From a candidate division SR1 bacterium Aalborg_AAW-1 (GTDB lineage Bacteria > Patescibacteriota > Gracilibacteria > Absconditabacterales > Absconditicoccaceae), in NCBI GenBank assembly GCA_001007975.1, contig CP011268.1, positions 558,001-622,000 of the forward strand: a DNA stretch of 64,000 nt, in the 5' to 3' direction. The notes under the pieces were generated by a model. That model had not been told where the DNA came from. It did not search any database and was given only the letters and a program-made list of their open reading frames with translations. Both the position numbers and the translations under genes were made by a program. Of this stretch, positions 24,842 to 36,325 are shown in pieces (within the stretch, counting starts at the first letter, position 1; every line of letters begins with the position of its first letter).

Positions 24842-24870
24842 TTGAAAAATGATATATGTTTTCTTATACT
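24842..24870 (+). promoter_or_regulatory. promoter of the membrane-anchored protein
   Basis: TTGAAA, a 17-base spacer and TATACT, 46 bases before the ATG at 24917. The divergent intergenic region 24652-24916 holds nothing else I can support apart from a weak TATATT -10 for the minus-strand operon. Confidence 0.65.
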
Positions 24871-24916
24871 AAGATAGTAGATTACTATTTTTACTTCATT
24901 ACATAGTATAGTGCAT

Positions 24917-26461
24917 ATGGCTCTTCCACAAGCAAAAAAACCTAAAGCAAGAGTACAAAAGAAAACTTCTGGATCCACAAAAGATGGATCAGTTTCGCTC
25001 CAAAAAAAACAAATTCCTCAACAAGCATTTACGACACCGGTTACTCTTTTGCAAGAAAAAAAATCATCTTGAGGACGATTATGGTTTATTATCCTTTTAT
25101 GTATAGTTATTCTATGATGGCTATATAGAGATAATCTTTCTTCTATACTAACGAATACAACAATAGATACAGGAAAGCCACTTTCATGAGCTAATAATCT
25201 TTTTGTAGGTAAAGATATAGTGCTGACATGATCAATTACAAGAAATACTGTTACAAAGTATTCTTATACTCATATGTTGACTACTATAGATTATGGAGAT
25301 CTTTGACTTCGTAGTTCTTCAGTAAATCTTTATGGGCTTAGTTGATCTGTTGAAGTAAAATGAAAAATAGTAGATTTTAGCAATAATATGTACATAGTAG
25401 AAGTATCTGGACTTGGAACAGGACAACATACGCAAACAGGGTCAGATACTTTATATTTTTCTACTCCTGGTTTATTGATTAAAAATTTAGAAAAAGACGG
25501 CTTTGAAATTACTCAGCACAATACAACTAATACTATTTCACTTGTCAATTCTAGTACAAATGCAAAAATTAATATTAGGTATTTTGTATGTTCAAAAGAA
25601 AAAACATATGATTGTGCTGTTTTCGAAGAATCATTTAAAAATAGTAGTGGAGCTCAATCAGTAGATAGTTATGATAATATATTCTATAAACTTAATGATG
25701 CTAATACACGGTTTGCAAATCTTGATGATAGATATGGTATTTATATTGAAACCTCAAGTGCTCAGCTCTTCCCATTTGTGGTTGAAAAATCACAATTTAT
25801 TACGAATGCTTGGGCTAAGAAATATTTATCAACACCAGCAAAATCTGTTTGTGTAAATAATACGCTATCTCTCCAAGAAATTACATCATGATCTCTTGCT
25901 CAGACTGGAAATCTTATGATATGGAATATACAAGGTACAGATAATAATTTTGAAAACTTATCTTGTATAGTGACATTTGATCCTGAACAAATAGATACGC
26001 TATCAGGACAAATTGTAAAAGGAAAACAAACACCAGATCCTATTATTCCAGAGGCTAATACAGGATCCACTACTGAACAAGTTGTTGCAACTTCTTGATC
26101 TACGACAGCAAACTTACCTTCTTCTTCTACTCCTCAATTTCCTTTAAGACCAGGTAAAGAAATGCTTTTTTCTACAAGAGGAATGACGATTGCATTTCCA
26201 TCACCAAATATTTCTTTTTCTTCAACTAATATTTTTGACACTGTAAGTGGTGTGAAGTGTTCAGTAAAGACAAATGTAGTCGAATATGCAAAGAAAGATC
26301 AAGTAAATAGTAATCCTTCCGTAGTATTGTACTTCTGTGCTAATAAACCAACATCACTCACAGATACCATGAGAATACTGTCTGTTGGTTGAACTACTAT
26401 CTTAATTGAAGTCAAAAATCCTGCATGGACAAATTTTGCTAATGCGATTACGATTCAATAA
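24917..26461 (+). CDS. membrane-anchored extracytoplasmic protein
   Basis: A 514-residue protein with a basic Lys/Gln/Pro-rich cytoplasmic tail of about 55 residues, one transmembrane helix (about 57-72), then a beta-rich outer domain and a Ser/Thr/Pro linker around residues 360-415. The N-terminal layout is like regulators or adhesion proteins anchored from the inside. Ends ...NAITIQ at TAA. Several glycines are TGA. No known domain was recognised. It lies 22 bases before def but may be independent of it in function. Confidence 0.75.
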
Positions 26462-26483
26462 TTCATTTTTGGTTGTCATTATT

Positions 26484-27008
26484 ATGCGTGTTATGAGTAA
26501 AAAATCACATGATCTTCTAGAACAATATCAATTACAAATAGGCGGAGATAATCCTATTTTAAGAACAGTATGCGATGAGATAACTGATTTTTCTCCTGAA
26601 ATCAAACAATTAAGTAAGGATATGCAAAAACTTATGAGATTATATTATGGTACATGATTAGCAGCGCCTCAAATTTGATATCCTATTCAGCTTATTACTA
26701 CTATTCAGTGGAAAAAAAGAGGTAATAAAATGGTTGAAGTAGGTGAAACAGTATTAGTAAATCCAAAAATTATTGAGCAATCAGATGATACTATCTTATC
26801 AGAAGAATCATGTCTTTCTCTTCCTGACTTTACATGATATGTCGATAGAAAAAAAATGGTAAAAGTATCATATCAAGATATCAATGGTCACAATAAAGTA
26901 AAAGAGTTTACATGATATAATGCAACGGTATTACAACATGAGATTGATCATCTTCATGGGATTTTATTTATTGATAAATTGAGTAAAAAAATACCTAAAG
27001 GGTTATAA
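26484..27008 (+). CDS. def: peptide deformylase
   Basis: A 174-residue enzyme that removes the formyl group from new N-termini. All three motifs are present. Motif I is GTGLAAPQIG, with two glycines as TGA. Motif II is EESCLSLP, where the usual EGCLS has Ser in place of Gly and keeps the metal-binding Cys. Motif III is HEIDHLHG, with the catalytic Glu and two metal-binding His. The start at 26484 is chosen over ATG 26493; either fits. It is followed after 21 bases by the RelA/SpoT gene. Confidence 0.95.
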
Positions 27009-27029
27009 TTTTACTATTATATTATTCTC

Positions 27030-29261
27030 ATGGGAAAGGTACGATATGCATATTGATTAGAAGCTATGGAAGATTTTCTCTCTTATGATGAAGAAGATTC
27101 AAGTAATGACGATGTAAAAATTATGGAACAGATTATCCATACAGCAAGTAAGTATTTACCAGAAGAAGATATTCGTAAAATTCAAAAGGCATATATTTAT
27201 GCCGCACAGGCTCATCTTGGTCAAAAAAGATTGTCAGGAGAAGATTATATTGTACACCCATTGAGAGCAACGCAGATATTATTAACACTAAAACCTGATG
27301 CTGTGACCATACAGACCTGTATTTTACATGATGTGATAGAAGATACAGATATCACCTATGAAGATGTGAAGTCAGAATTTGGACAGGAAGTGGCAGATCT
27401 TTGTGAGGGATTAGTCAAGGTATCAAAGGTAAGATACCATGGAGAAGATAGACAAATTGAAACATTAAAAAAAACTTTTCTGGCCATGGCGAGCGACTTG
27501 AGAGTCATTTTTGTGAAAATTGCTGATCGTATTCACAATATACAGACGCTTCATTTTCATCCAAAAGAAGATAAAAAAATTAGAATAGCACAAGAAACAC
27601 TAAAAATTTATGTCCCTATTTGTAAAAGATTAGGATTGTATCAATTTCAACTTTATCTGGAGAATGGTGTCTTTAAAATTCTTCATCCAGAGGAATATCA
27701 ACAAGTCATTACATTTCTCAAAAAAAAATATCCTTATGCTGATCGTGACATCATTAAAAGTAAAATGAAATTGGAAAAGCTACTATCATCAAAAGGTGTA
27801 CATCACTTTTCTATAACCTGAAGAGTGAAAAGTCCTTATAGAATTTATGAGAAGCTGATTAAAAAATACAATACCTTAGATTTTTCGAAAGTATTTGATA
27901 TTATGGCTTTCCGTATTGTTGTTGATACAATTCCTGAATGTTATAATGTTCTTGGTATTATTCATAGTTCATATAATCCACTTATTAATAAAATTAAAGA
28001 TTATATTGCTGTTCCTAAATTTAATGACTATCAAAGTCTTCATACCACAATTCTTGGTTTGTATCCATTTCCTATAGAGATCCAAATTAGAACAAAAGAT
28101 ATGAATACTATTGCAGAATTTGGAGTTGCTGCACATTTTTTATATAAAGATACTGATAGTTCCAATCCGGTATTGACACAAAGACAATCTGAATGGATCA
28201 GAGATCTTCAGGATAGTGTAAAAAAATATCAAACAGAAGAAAAAAAAGATGCATTTAAAGATAAATTAGCGATTGAGCTTCTTGATAATACTATTTTTGT
28301 ATATACACCAAAATGAGATGTTATAGAATTGACCAAATGAAGTACTGTATTGGATTTTGCGTTTAGAGTACATACTGATGTAGGATTGAAGTTAAAAAAC
28401 GCGACCGTAAATGGTAGTATCAAGCCTATTAGTCACGTGCTTAAGTCAGGAGATGTTGTTTCTATTAATACTTATAAAAATAGATATACAGCTACAAAAT
28501 ATTGGCTCGACTATCTTCATACACCTACTGCTAAATCGAAACTTACCAGATTTATTAAACAGCAAGAAAAAGATACCTATGTCAAAAAATGAATTGAATT
28601 TATTGAGGTAAAACTTTTGAAATATTCTCTTCCTCTTTTGAGTAATGATAAAGATAAGATTAAAAAATTCTATGGTGATCAGTTTGAACATACGATGATG
28701 CAAGTGGCTAGTAAAGCGATAGCACCTATGACAATTTTGAAAGAAGTATATAATCTTACGGGAGAACCTAATAAATCTACAAAAAATTCTGATACATCAA
28801 AAAATATCGAATGAATACATCAGAATACTGTTGTTATTGATGATTCTCAATTATTTGAATATGAGCTTTGTCCACAGTGTCTTCCTCAAGGTCGTGATAA
28901 AATAATTGCTAGGAGCGGGAAAGATGGATTTAAAATTCATAGTCTTCAATGTAAAGCATTACAAACAGTAGCATTGGATAAATTGATTAAAGCACATCGA
29001 TCTGAGCAAACACCGTCGCTGTATCATTTTACTATTGAGTTATATTTGAATACCAGACATGTCAATTTGATTACCTTGTTGTCTACATTACAAGATTTGG
29101 GAATTGCTATCGAATCGGTTAATATACAACGTCCTAATGATCTTAGTTATCATATTCACATTCAGTTTAGCCATGAAAATCCTAGTAAAATTGCTTATGT
29201 AATTCATTACATTCAGAAGAATTATGGCAATAATATAACTATTAAGAAAAAAATTACATAA
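27030..29261 (+). CDS. rel: RelA/SpoT family (p)ppGpp synthetase/hydrolase
   Basis: A 743-residue long RSH protein. The HD hydrolase domain (about 45-200) has intact YIVHPLRAT, LHDVIEDT and ADRIHNIQTL. The synthetase domain (about 240-360) has GRVKSPYRIYEKL, DIMAFRIVV and YQSLHTTILG. A TGS domain starts at IFVYTPKGDVIEL near residue 420, a CPQC zinc-finger region lies near 620, and an ACT domain fills the last 80 residues. Both catalytic halves look active, so this is probably the only, bifunctional Rel enzyme. Several glycines are TGA, including the one in TPKGDVIEL. Confidence 0.95.
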
Positions 29262-29339
29262 TCTGACGCCTTGAAAGTCTTGCTTTCGATATAAATATGT
29301 ATACATATTATGATATAACTTTATCTTTTTGATATAAAA

Positions 29340-29942
29340 ATGAATACTCTTACTGAACTATCTGGTGCTGTAACTACTGGAGTACAAGACATGGTTGAGG
29401 ATATTGTAACGTCTACACAATGAGGTCTTCTTGTTGAAAGCTGAGATCTTCCTAAGATTGTGTTTTGAGATTTATTTTCTTTTACAAGTACTTCTTGGGA
29501 GTTCTATGCTATTATTTTTCTATGGTTGTTAGTAATATTATGGGTAATCAAAGATAGTAATTATAGATCGCACAGTACAGGTTTTGTTATTTTTTCGCTT
29601 GTTCTAGTAACATTGGGAACTCCATTGATTTGACTTCCTGTTTATCTTGCTATCAGACCATTAGGTTATAAATATGAGAGATCATATTGGAAGTCAGTGA
29701 TGACGCAGTGAGCTGAAGATGAAGAAGAATATCCAGAAGAATATAGTATAAATGAGATTGAAAATAATGATACTGACACGGATGAAGATCATCTTGCAGA
29801 ACTTAAAAAAAAGGCAACAGTAGCAAAGAGAAGAGTTTCTAAAAATGCTCCATCAACGACAAAGAAACCTTCTTCACCTTCAAAAACAAAACCTTCTTCT
29901 GCACCTAAAGCTAAAAAACCATCAGCAAGAAGCGCTCAATAA
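29340..29942 (+). CDS. small membrane protein with basic tail
   Basis: A 200-residue protein with a short polar N-terminus, two transmembrane helices (about 50-72 and 82-105), an acidic Glu/Asp stretch (about 123-150) and a Lys/Ser/Pro/Ala-rich basic tail to the end. The tail resembles DNA- or RNA-binding low-complexity tails, but no family was recognised. Glycines at 29420 and after are often TGA. Confidence 0.7.
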
Positions 29943-29953
29943 TTATTATTTAT

Positions 29954-29990
29954 TAAAAAAACTTTCCTCTATGGAAGTTTTTTATTATTG
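29954..29990. terminator. bidirectional terminator
   Basis: ACTTTCC pairs with GGAAGT (one bulged T) around TCTAT, extended by an A-tract and a T-tract. The loop contains the TAG stop of the convergent minus-strand gene. Confidence 0.7.
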
Positions 29991-32278
29991 ATTTTCTTTG
30001 TTGTGTTAAAGGTTGTTATAAGATCTTGATTAATTTTTTCGAGAATAATGTCGTTGTTTTTGATAGAGGTTCACAGATTAACTATTCCACTAAAATCAGC
30101 CGTTCCAATAAACATAATTTCATCTGTAGATCATGGAATGACAATACCTATATATCATTTACCACTATGGAGTTTACTGTTAGTGACTTTTGCTAAATTA
30201 TTTGATCATCATCAACAAAGACAATATTTTCCTGTATGTCTATTTTTTAATGCTTCTTGTAATAATTGTTCTTGCCCTTTATAGAAATAAGATATATCTT
30301 CTCATTCTTTGAGTGTGCCTTGCATTTTATCTGATATATTCTCAATATGGTCGTTGTCATAAATAAACCAGTGTAACCTTCCTTTTGAAAATTGATCTCT
30401 CAAAAGATATGTCGCTACAGCTATTTCTATCTTTTGTTTACAATCTTTATTTTTATCTACTTCTAAATAAGTTAATGGAGATTGTAATCAAGCTATATCG
30501 AGTATCTCCTGTGGTATAGTATTTCTTATAGTGAGTTGATTGTTAATAAAATTTAGAGACATATTTTTTGGTCTTTTAGTTGGGTTGTTGAGATAGTATT
30601 CTAATTTACTTAATTCTTTAATAGTTTTATCGATACCTCAACTGACCGAATCAACAAAAATATCAGTATCAATAGCTGTAGATATTTTTAGTTTAGATTG
30701 TATAGTTTTGAGTGGATCAAGAAAGATATTATGATCAGATAGTCCTCATTCATTTTCTGAATCCATATTTACTATCATGTGTTCATACGACATATTTTCA
30801 ATAATATCATTTGGATCTTTTGGGTTGATAAGTCTGAAAGTAAGTCTAAATTTTATATCTGCATAAGAACCATTTCATCCAGTCTTTGAATTGTCCTTAT
30901 CCATAGCATATTGGATATAATTTTTTGTTCTTTGATCAATTTCTTTATGAGGAAGATCTTTTATAGAGTATTTATAGATACTTCTTATGTTTTGTTCTCT
31001 ATCTCATGTTTGTTGTATAGCATGTTTTTGAATTAATGATTGTTTAGCGTTGTCTAAATTATTTTGATTAAAGGTAATTTCTCCATCGTTAAATTTATTT
31101 GCAAATTCTATATTTCAAAATTCTACATCATATCATTGTTTGTTGAAATAATCTTTGATGTTATGAATTGTTTCATCAAAAATAGATTCTACAAATTGAT
31201 CTTTTTTATCATCATCTTCAAGAATATTACGATCAATCCATGTTCTTCATCTCATATAATCTTTGACATCTTCTCCTCTGAGTTCTTTGAAGGCCATTGA
31301 AGGTAATCATTTTACTCATCATTCTGTATAGATATCTTCTGGATCAATATGTAGATTTTTACTAATATTCGTATCGATAGTTGTAAATGTATCAGAAAAT
31401 GTCTTTGTGATGCTATTGATCTTTGAAACACTATATCTTTGTTCAGTATACATTAATGCATAAAGCATATTAATAACATGAGATTTAAGTTGATTTCTAT
31501 TGTGACGACTTCTCATATCTTCTTGTGATTCTTGTGTATTGCCATGTTCTTTTTCTAGCAAATAATCTATGAAGTCTGCTATTTCATCAAGTGAAAGGTT
31601 TTTCCCTTCAGTAAGTTTGGAGCGTATACCTATAAAAATATTATTCGGGAAAAGACTTTCTATCCAATTTCTTCAAAGAAAATTTGTCTTTTCATTATAA
31701 GAAAGGAAATTTTGTATAATGGTTTGCGAAAAGTATTTTTTTCATTCGTCTGTGATGTCTATAGTATTGTCATTATTTTTTATCCAAAATTCATTATTGT
31801 ATTTTTTTGTTTCGTTGTAAAGTTTATTAATATATTTAACTTTTTTTAATCTTTGTAGTTTTTTTTCTTGATTGTACGATTTATTATATGATTCCTGAAT
31901 ATTTGGATAGATGTTCTGTGATATATAGTCATGTTGTGTCTCAAAAATAATGTTCTTTTGGAGCTGATTAATTTTTTCCAATAGATCAAAATCCTTATGA
32001 TGTAATTTATTATATCATTGTAAAATAGATAATATCTCTTTGCTCTGAGGTTGTGTCATTTTTGAGCTTTTTGCATCTATAATAGATACAGTACCATCAG
32101 TATGTGATATGAGATATTGATTTCAATCTGATAGGGTTACAATATGAGGAGAATAGGGATTATTGGTAAGATGAAAATTATGTGAGATAAGATTTGCATT
32201 CCATTCACGTCATAAAATATGATTTCTTCGTGCCCATTTTTTAAAGTCTTTAGAATTTTGAAATTCTTTCGTTTCCAT
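29969..32278 (-). CDS. 769-residue protein, family unknown
   Basis: One open frame from ATG 32278 to TAG, with glycine TGA codons scattered throughout. There is no signal peptide or membrane segment, so it is probably cytoplasmic. It is rich in Lys, Asn, Ile and Asp with long helical stretches. Near the C-terminus is a CLCGGG motif, in which three successive codons are TGA; Cys-X-Cys there could bind metal, but a partner pair is not clear. I recognise no domain. Its own consensus promoter implies an independent unit. Orphan proteins of this size in CPR genomes are sometimes effector or phage-derived; nothing here decides that. Confidence 0.75.
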
Positions 32279-32310
32279 GTTGATATACAATATATAATAA
32301 ATTCATTATA

Positions 32311-32338
32311 AATATACTGATCTTTACTATTTTGTCAA
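32311..32338 (-). promoter_or_regulatory. promoter of the 769-residue gene
   Basis: On the minus strand, TTGACA, a 16-base spacer and TATATT, 32 bases before the ATG at 32278. Confidence 0.75.
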
Positions 32339-32370
32339 AAAATAGTGAATGTAATATCTTTCATAGAATA

Positions 32371-32398
32371 TTGAAATTATCTTTCTAAATCATATACT
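32371..32398 (+). promoter_or_regulatory. promoter of tsaE
   Basis: TTGAAA, a 16-base spacer and TATACT, 33 bases before the ATG at 32432. Confidence 0.7.
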
Positions 32399-32431
32399 TA
32401 TTTCTATAATGCTTTTATTAGTATTCTTGCT

Positions 32432-32854
32432 ATGAATAATACTTTACTTATACATTCTATAGAAGAACTCAATGCTCTTGCTCAATCGCTGATACAAACA
32501 GGGTATCAGAAATTTTTGTTAGAATGAGAATTGTGAGTAGGGAAGACACAATTTGTAAAAGGAGTCGTACAAGCATTATGAGGTAGTGCCGATGAAGTAC
32601 AAAGCCCAACGTATACGTATATGAATCCGTACATCACACCTAGATGAGACCTTGTTCATATGGATCTGTATCGTTTTGAATCACAAGAAAATGCCTTCTC
32701 CAAAGGAATCTTCGAAGCGATAGATAATCACGACTATATCTGTATTGAGTGGCCCAAACGAGAAGAATTCTATGTGGATGCGACACGAGTCAGACTACAA
32801 TTTTCTTTTCAGTCTGATGGGTCGAGAACAATAACACTTTCATCTCTTTCTTAG
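32432..32854 (+). CDS. tsaE: tRNA t6A biosynthesis ATPase TsaE
   Basis: A 140-residue P-loop protein. Walker A is GELGVGKT near residues 32-39, with two of its glycines TGA. SPTYTYMNPY and HMDLYRF match the conserved TsaE segments SPTFxLxxxY and HxDxYR, and CIEWPKR matches IEWxxR. TsaE helps the TsaB-TsaD complex make threonylcarbamoyladenosine on tRNAs reading ANN codons. Four of its ten glycines are TGA. The PriA-like gene follows after three bases, so the two are co-transcribed. Confidence 0.92.
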
Positions 32855-32857
32855 TCT

Positions 32858-33895
32858 ATGAATTACGAATTGTTTCAACATCCCCATAAATCAATTTATC
32901 TCATTGATATGAAAAACGAGCAATGATATTTTAGTGAATTGGTAGAACAATCGGTACGTAAACATCTTACAGAAAAGAAAAAAATACTTCTTCTGACGAA
33001 TAAGACAGGGTACGCATCAGGAATTTTCTGTACATCGTGTGGTCATGTCCCGCAATGCAAACAATGTAGTATCAGTATTGGGTATCACGAAGCAGAAAAT
33101 AAACTCTTGTATGGATTGTGCTCGGTATGCAAATCCATTTATGATATGCCGACTTCCTGTGAACAGTGTCATAAAAACACTCTCCAGATGTATGGGCTTA
33201 CTATCCAAAAGACGAAAGAACGAGTACAAGACAACTTCCAAATCACGCCTCTGGTTATACATGCCCCTGATGGTGCTTCTTTTCCAAAAGCAAAAAAGAC
33301 ACGAGAATTAGTTCAACAATCTTCTATTGTTGTTGCTACCTATGCACTCATGCCAGTAGAAGAAGTAGCGCTCTTTGATGTCGTGATTATCCTGGCTGCC
33401 GACCAAAGTCTCTCCTTACCAGACTATACGGTCAGAAAGAATACATTTTATAATCTCTATCGTACCTTTACAGGATTCGCTAATAAGTTTTTTTTAGTAC
33501 AAAGTTATGATACAGAGCATAGCAGTATTCATTTGGCTTGTAAGCTAGATGAAGAAAGATTTCTTGCTGATGATACGCTCTTTAGAACTGCTCATCAGTA
33601 TCCTCCTTATGGAGAACTGTGTATCATTAAGTATAATCATGAAAACGAAACATCACTTCATACTGCTATCCAAAATCTTCATAAAGAACTCCAATATCTC
33701 CAACAGAGTTATCAGTATGAGCATATTGAAATATATACGAGCTCTCCACTGATTTACAAAAAATTTGGAAAATTCTATTATCATATTATTTTGAAAGGTG
33801 CAAATATTAGACCTTTTATTGATATCGCTTTCTCGAAACTGAAGATGGCAAAGAGAGGATATAAGATAGACTGGATGGCAGATAGTTTGATTTAA
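32858..33895 (+). CDS. PriA-like protein lacking the N-terminal helicase half
   Basis: This 345-residue protein matches only the C-terminal half of the replication-restart helicase PriA (usually about 730). The eight-cysteine zinc-binding region is intact: CTSCGHVPQCKQC, then CSVC and CEQC. It is followed by a counterpart of helicase lobe 2 (ILAADQSLSLPDYTVRKNTF) and the QYPPYG C-terminal segment. The Walker A and DEAH motifs and the 3'-end-binding domain are absent, and the lobe-2 ATQM region is altered (ATYALM). It starts at ATG 32858 right after tsaE, and the upstream sequence belongs to tsaE, so a missing exon is unlikely. It may act as a non-helicase DNA-binding restart factor. One glycine, at 32925, is TGA. 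Confidence 0.8.
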
Positions 33896-33915
33896 GTAGT
33901 TATGATTTATAATTA

Positions 33916-34932
33916 TTATGGTCTAATAGTTACACATCAGTTTGATATAGAACAGACAGGAACCCATGATATGGTATAATTTCAATTCCACATTCCTCAA
34001 AGAGTAGTGTTATGTCCTATTGATACACCAGTTAATCACATATTTCTATCAAGAGGGTCTCCATTAATATTAGTTACAGTATTGGGGAAATAGACATAAG
34101 TTAATTTGCTGTTTTCAAAAGCTGCATCTCATATTGTTTGAACAGACGCTGGAATTGTTATTGAAGTTATGTTTGTATTTATAAATGCATATGCTCCAAT
34201 AGTCGTGACTGAATTGGGAATAATAACAGAATTAATACCTTCAAAAGGTCTATATCAAATTGTTGTAACATTCACCCCATTAATAGATCATGGAATTACA
34301 ACATCTTTAGGGCAAGAGCTACTGTATGAAGTAATAGTTCCATTCGAAAATCCAAAACAACTTGCATCAGTAGAAGGTATATTAATATCTGTTGTAAGTC
34401 CTTGACCTACTTTTTGGAAGCTACCATCATTGTTTCTGTCGATAGTGTTACCACATGCACTTGCATTACCTTTTTTGGATTCTTTAATAGATGTGATAGC
34501 ATACAGAGAGCCAGAAGGATCGGTATAGTAAGCATAAGAACTACCAGCAGTGATACATTCACCTGCACTGGATGATGAGATTCCAGTTCCTTTAGGATCT
34601 TTGGGTAAAGAAGTCATATAGGATGATAGAGAAGAAGATATTGAATCTAAGGAACTTCAGGCAGTCTGTGCGAAGGTTGTAGGTAGGAGTAATGTACTCA
34701 GCGAAACAGCAGGTTTAACAAATGCATAGATAGCAATAGGATACGTATTGTTATCAATTTTGTATGATTCAAGTGCTGTAGAAACGTTACGCATATCAGC
34801 AGTACGAGCCGTATCACGAGCACGAGCTTGCATACTTGTAATTCTAGGAATGAGAGCAGCTGCGAGTATTCCGATAATGACGATGACGATAAGCATCTCT
34901 ACAAGGGTGAACGCATATTTTTTATTTTTCAT
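33916..34932 (-). CDS. type IV pilin-like protein with BspA-type leucine-rich repeats
   Basis: A 338-residue protein. The N-terminus KYAFTLVEMLIVIVIIGILAA is a class III prepilin signal and pilin helix; cleavage would fall between Ala and Phe. A pilin-like body follows (ARARDTARTADMRN, SYAYYTDPSGSLYA, GNASACGNTID). The C-terminal third carries LRR_5/BspA-like repeats (VTTIGAYAF, SITIPASVQTIGDAAF). This fuses pilus or pseudopilus assembly to a surface recognition repeat. It is a paralogue of the protein at 49693-50979. A probable promoter is TTGATT-N18-TATACT on the minus strand upstream. Surface display is inference from the signal. Confidence 0.85.
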
Positions 34933-35039
34933 GAATATGGTATATATTTTATAAATATAATAGATAGTATAGAGGATATATATCATATAAATCAAGTCCT
35001 TTTACTATTTATAGCCTTATATTTATAAAAAATATGATA

Positions 35040-35066
35040 TAAAAAACTCAACCACAAGGATTGAGT
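35040..35066 (-). terminator. terminator of the SIMPL gene
   Basis: ACTCAA pairs with TTGAGT around a nine-base loop, followed on the minus strand by six T. Confidence 0.7.
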
Positions 35067-35085
35067 GTTGTTCAATTGTGGTAGA

Positions 35086-35814
35086 TTATTTGAGTTCGAA
35101 TACGACATTCACTTGAACAGCAAGTTCTTGTTCTCCAGGATTGATAGATGTTCATCCAACAGCAGAGTCGTTCATAGCCATTTCTCTAGCATAATATATT
35201 GGTGGATTGTAACCTCCGATTACTGTTTCGTTGATGGAGACAGGTTTCCCAAGTTTCATTCCAGCAAGTTTTGCTAATTCTTCAGCCTTCTTTTTTGCGT
35301 TTTCGAAAGCAAGGGATCTAGCAGCTTCTAGTGTAGCAGAATCATCATCGTTATCATAACTTCCACCATTTACAAGTAATCCATCGATTGCAGTCAGATC
35401 ATCAATTATTTTCCCTGCATTTTCGATAGTTCTTACTTTGATAGTAAGGCTATGTGATCCTCTATATCCTTCTACTTTTGAATTATTGTTGTTGTATACT
35501 CGATTTTCTGAGATATCTACATTTTGAGATTGGATATCTTTTTTATCGACGTTATTCTTAGTCAATACTTCTTGTGCAGCATTGATTTTGAGAGCAAGTG
35601 CTTCGTTGACTGCTTTCGTAGTCGATCCTGTTTCGTTCGCACTGACACTAAACGTATAGATATCAGGAACAAGTGATGACTTTCCTTCACCTTGTACTGA
35701 TACGGTCTTGTCAGAGGCGTTATTTGGATTGATACGAGCGATATTCGCTCCAAGGATCACACATCCGATAATAGTAGCTACTCAGATGATAAGTGGTGTT
35801 TGTCGATTTTGCAT
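35086..35814 (-). CDS. SIMPL (DUF541) domain protein
   Basis: A 242-residue exported protein with one N-terminal hydrophobic segment (about residues 7-24, two glycines from TGA or GGA). The SIMPL pattern follows: VSVQGEGKSSLVPDIYTFSV near residue 38, the VDKKDIQSQNVDI segment near 90, and AFENAKKKAEELAKLAGMKLGKP near 170. SIMPL proteins lie in the periplasm or at the cell surface and often have oxidative-stress or envelope links; the function is not fixed. An inverted repeat TGACAC/GTGTCA lies upstream at its probable -35. Confidence 0.88.
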
Positions 35815-35842
35815 GGTGTGGTAAGAATACAAAGTAAAATCC

Positions 35843-35860
35843 TGACACTTATGTGTGTCA
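35843..35860. promoter_or_regulatory. inverted repeat at the SIMPL gene promoter
   Basis: TGACAC, six bases, GTGTCA. On the minus strand it overlaps a TTGACA that would be a -35, with TTTACT 17 bases on. It may be an operator. Confidence 0.4.
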
Positions 35861-35907
35861 ATCTAGTTGTATAACGAGAGCATAGTTGTTTTGTGAAAAA
35901 AAGCAAA

Positions 35908-35946
35908 TAAAAAAAAAGAGATAACCGCATAACGATTATTCTCTCT
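35908..35946 (-). terminator. terminator overlapping a stop codon
   Basis: A bulged hairpin of GAGATAACCG with CGATTATTCTC, followed on the minus strand by a long T-run. It includes the last codons and the TAA of the lipoprotein gene ending at 35936. Confidence 0.6.
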
Positions 35947-36316
35947 TCATTTTATTTTTTTCTTCCATCATCTTTTGAACTTCTTTTCTATGTATTATAG
36001 TACCATCTGAAGCACCAATAGGACTAATAACATAATATTCAGGTTCCCATATTTCTGTTTCCGATACTTTTTTAGCTAATCAGCCAGTAAAGATAATTTC
36101 GTCTTCTGACATAGTACTCCATTTTTTGTATATAGTATTGTTTATAATACCTTCAGATCTCAAAAAAGCTATTTCTTTCTTAATTTGTGGATCAGATACT
36201 ATAAAATTATCAATAGGGATAATTTTATCAGAAAGAATAACCTCATCTTGTTGACACCCTGTTAATAAGAACCCAAAGGATAACATAATAAGTAGTGTGA
36301 AAAATGTTTTTTTCAT
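35936..36316 (-). CDS. small lipoprotein
   Basis: A 126-residue protein with signal peptide and lipobox LLTGC near residue 21. The mature part is helical and charged, ending in a Lys/Glu/Met-rich tail. One glycine (TGA at 36080-36082) proves it is read with the recoded code. It lies nine bases after the RsmF-like gene on the same strand. No family was recognised. Confidence 0.7.
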
Positions 36317-36325
36317 GATTGTATA

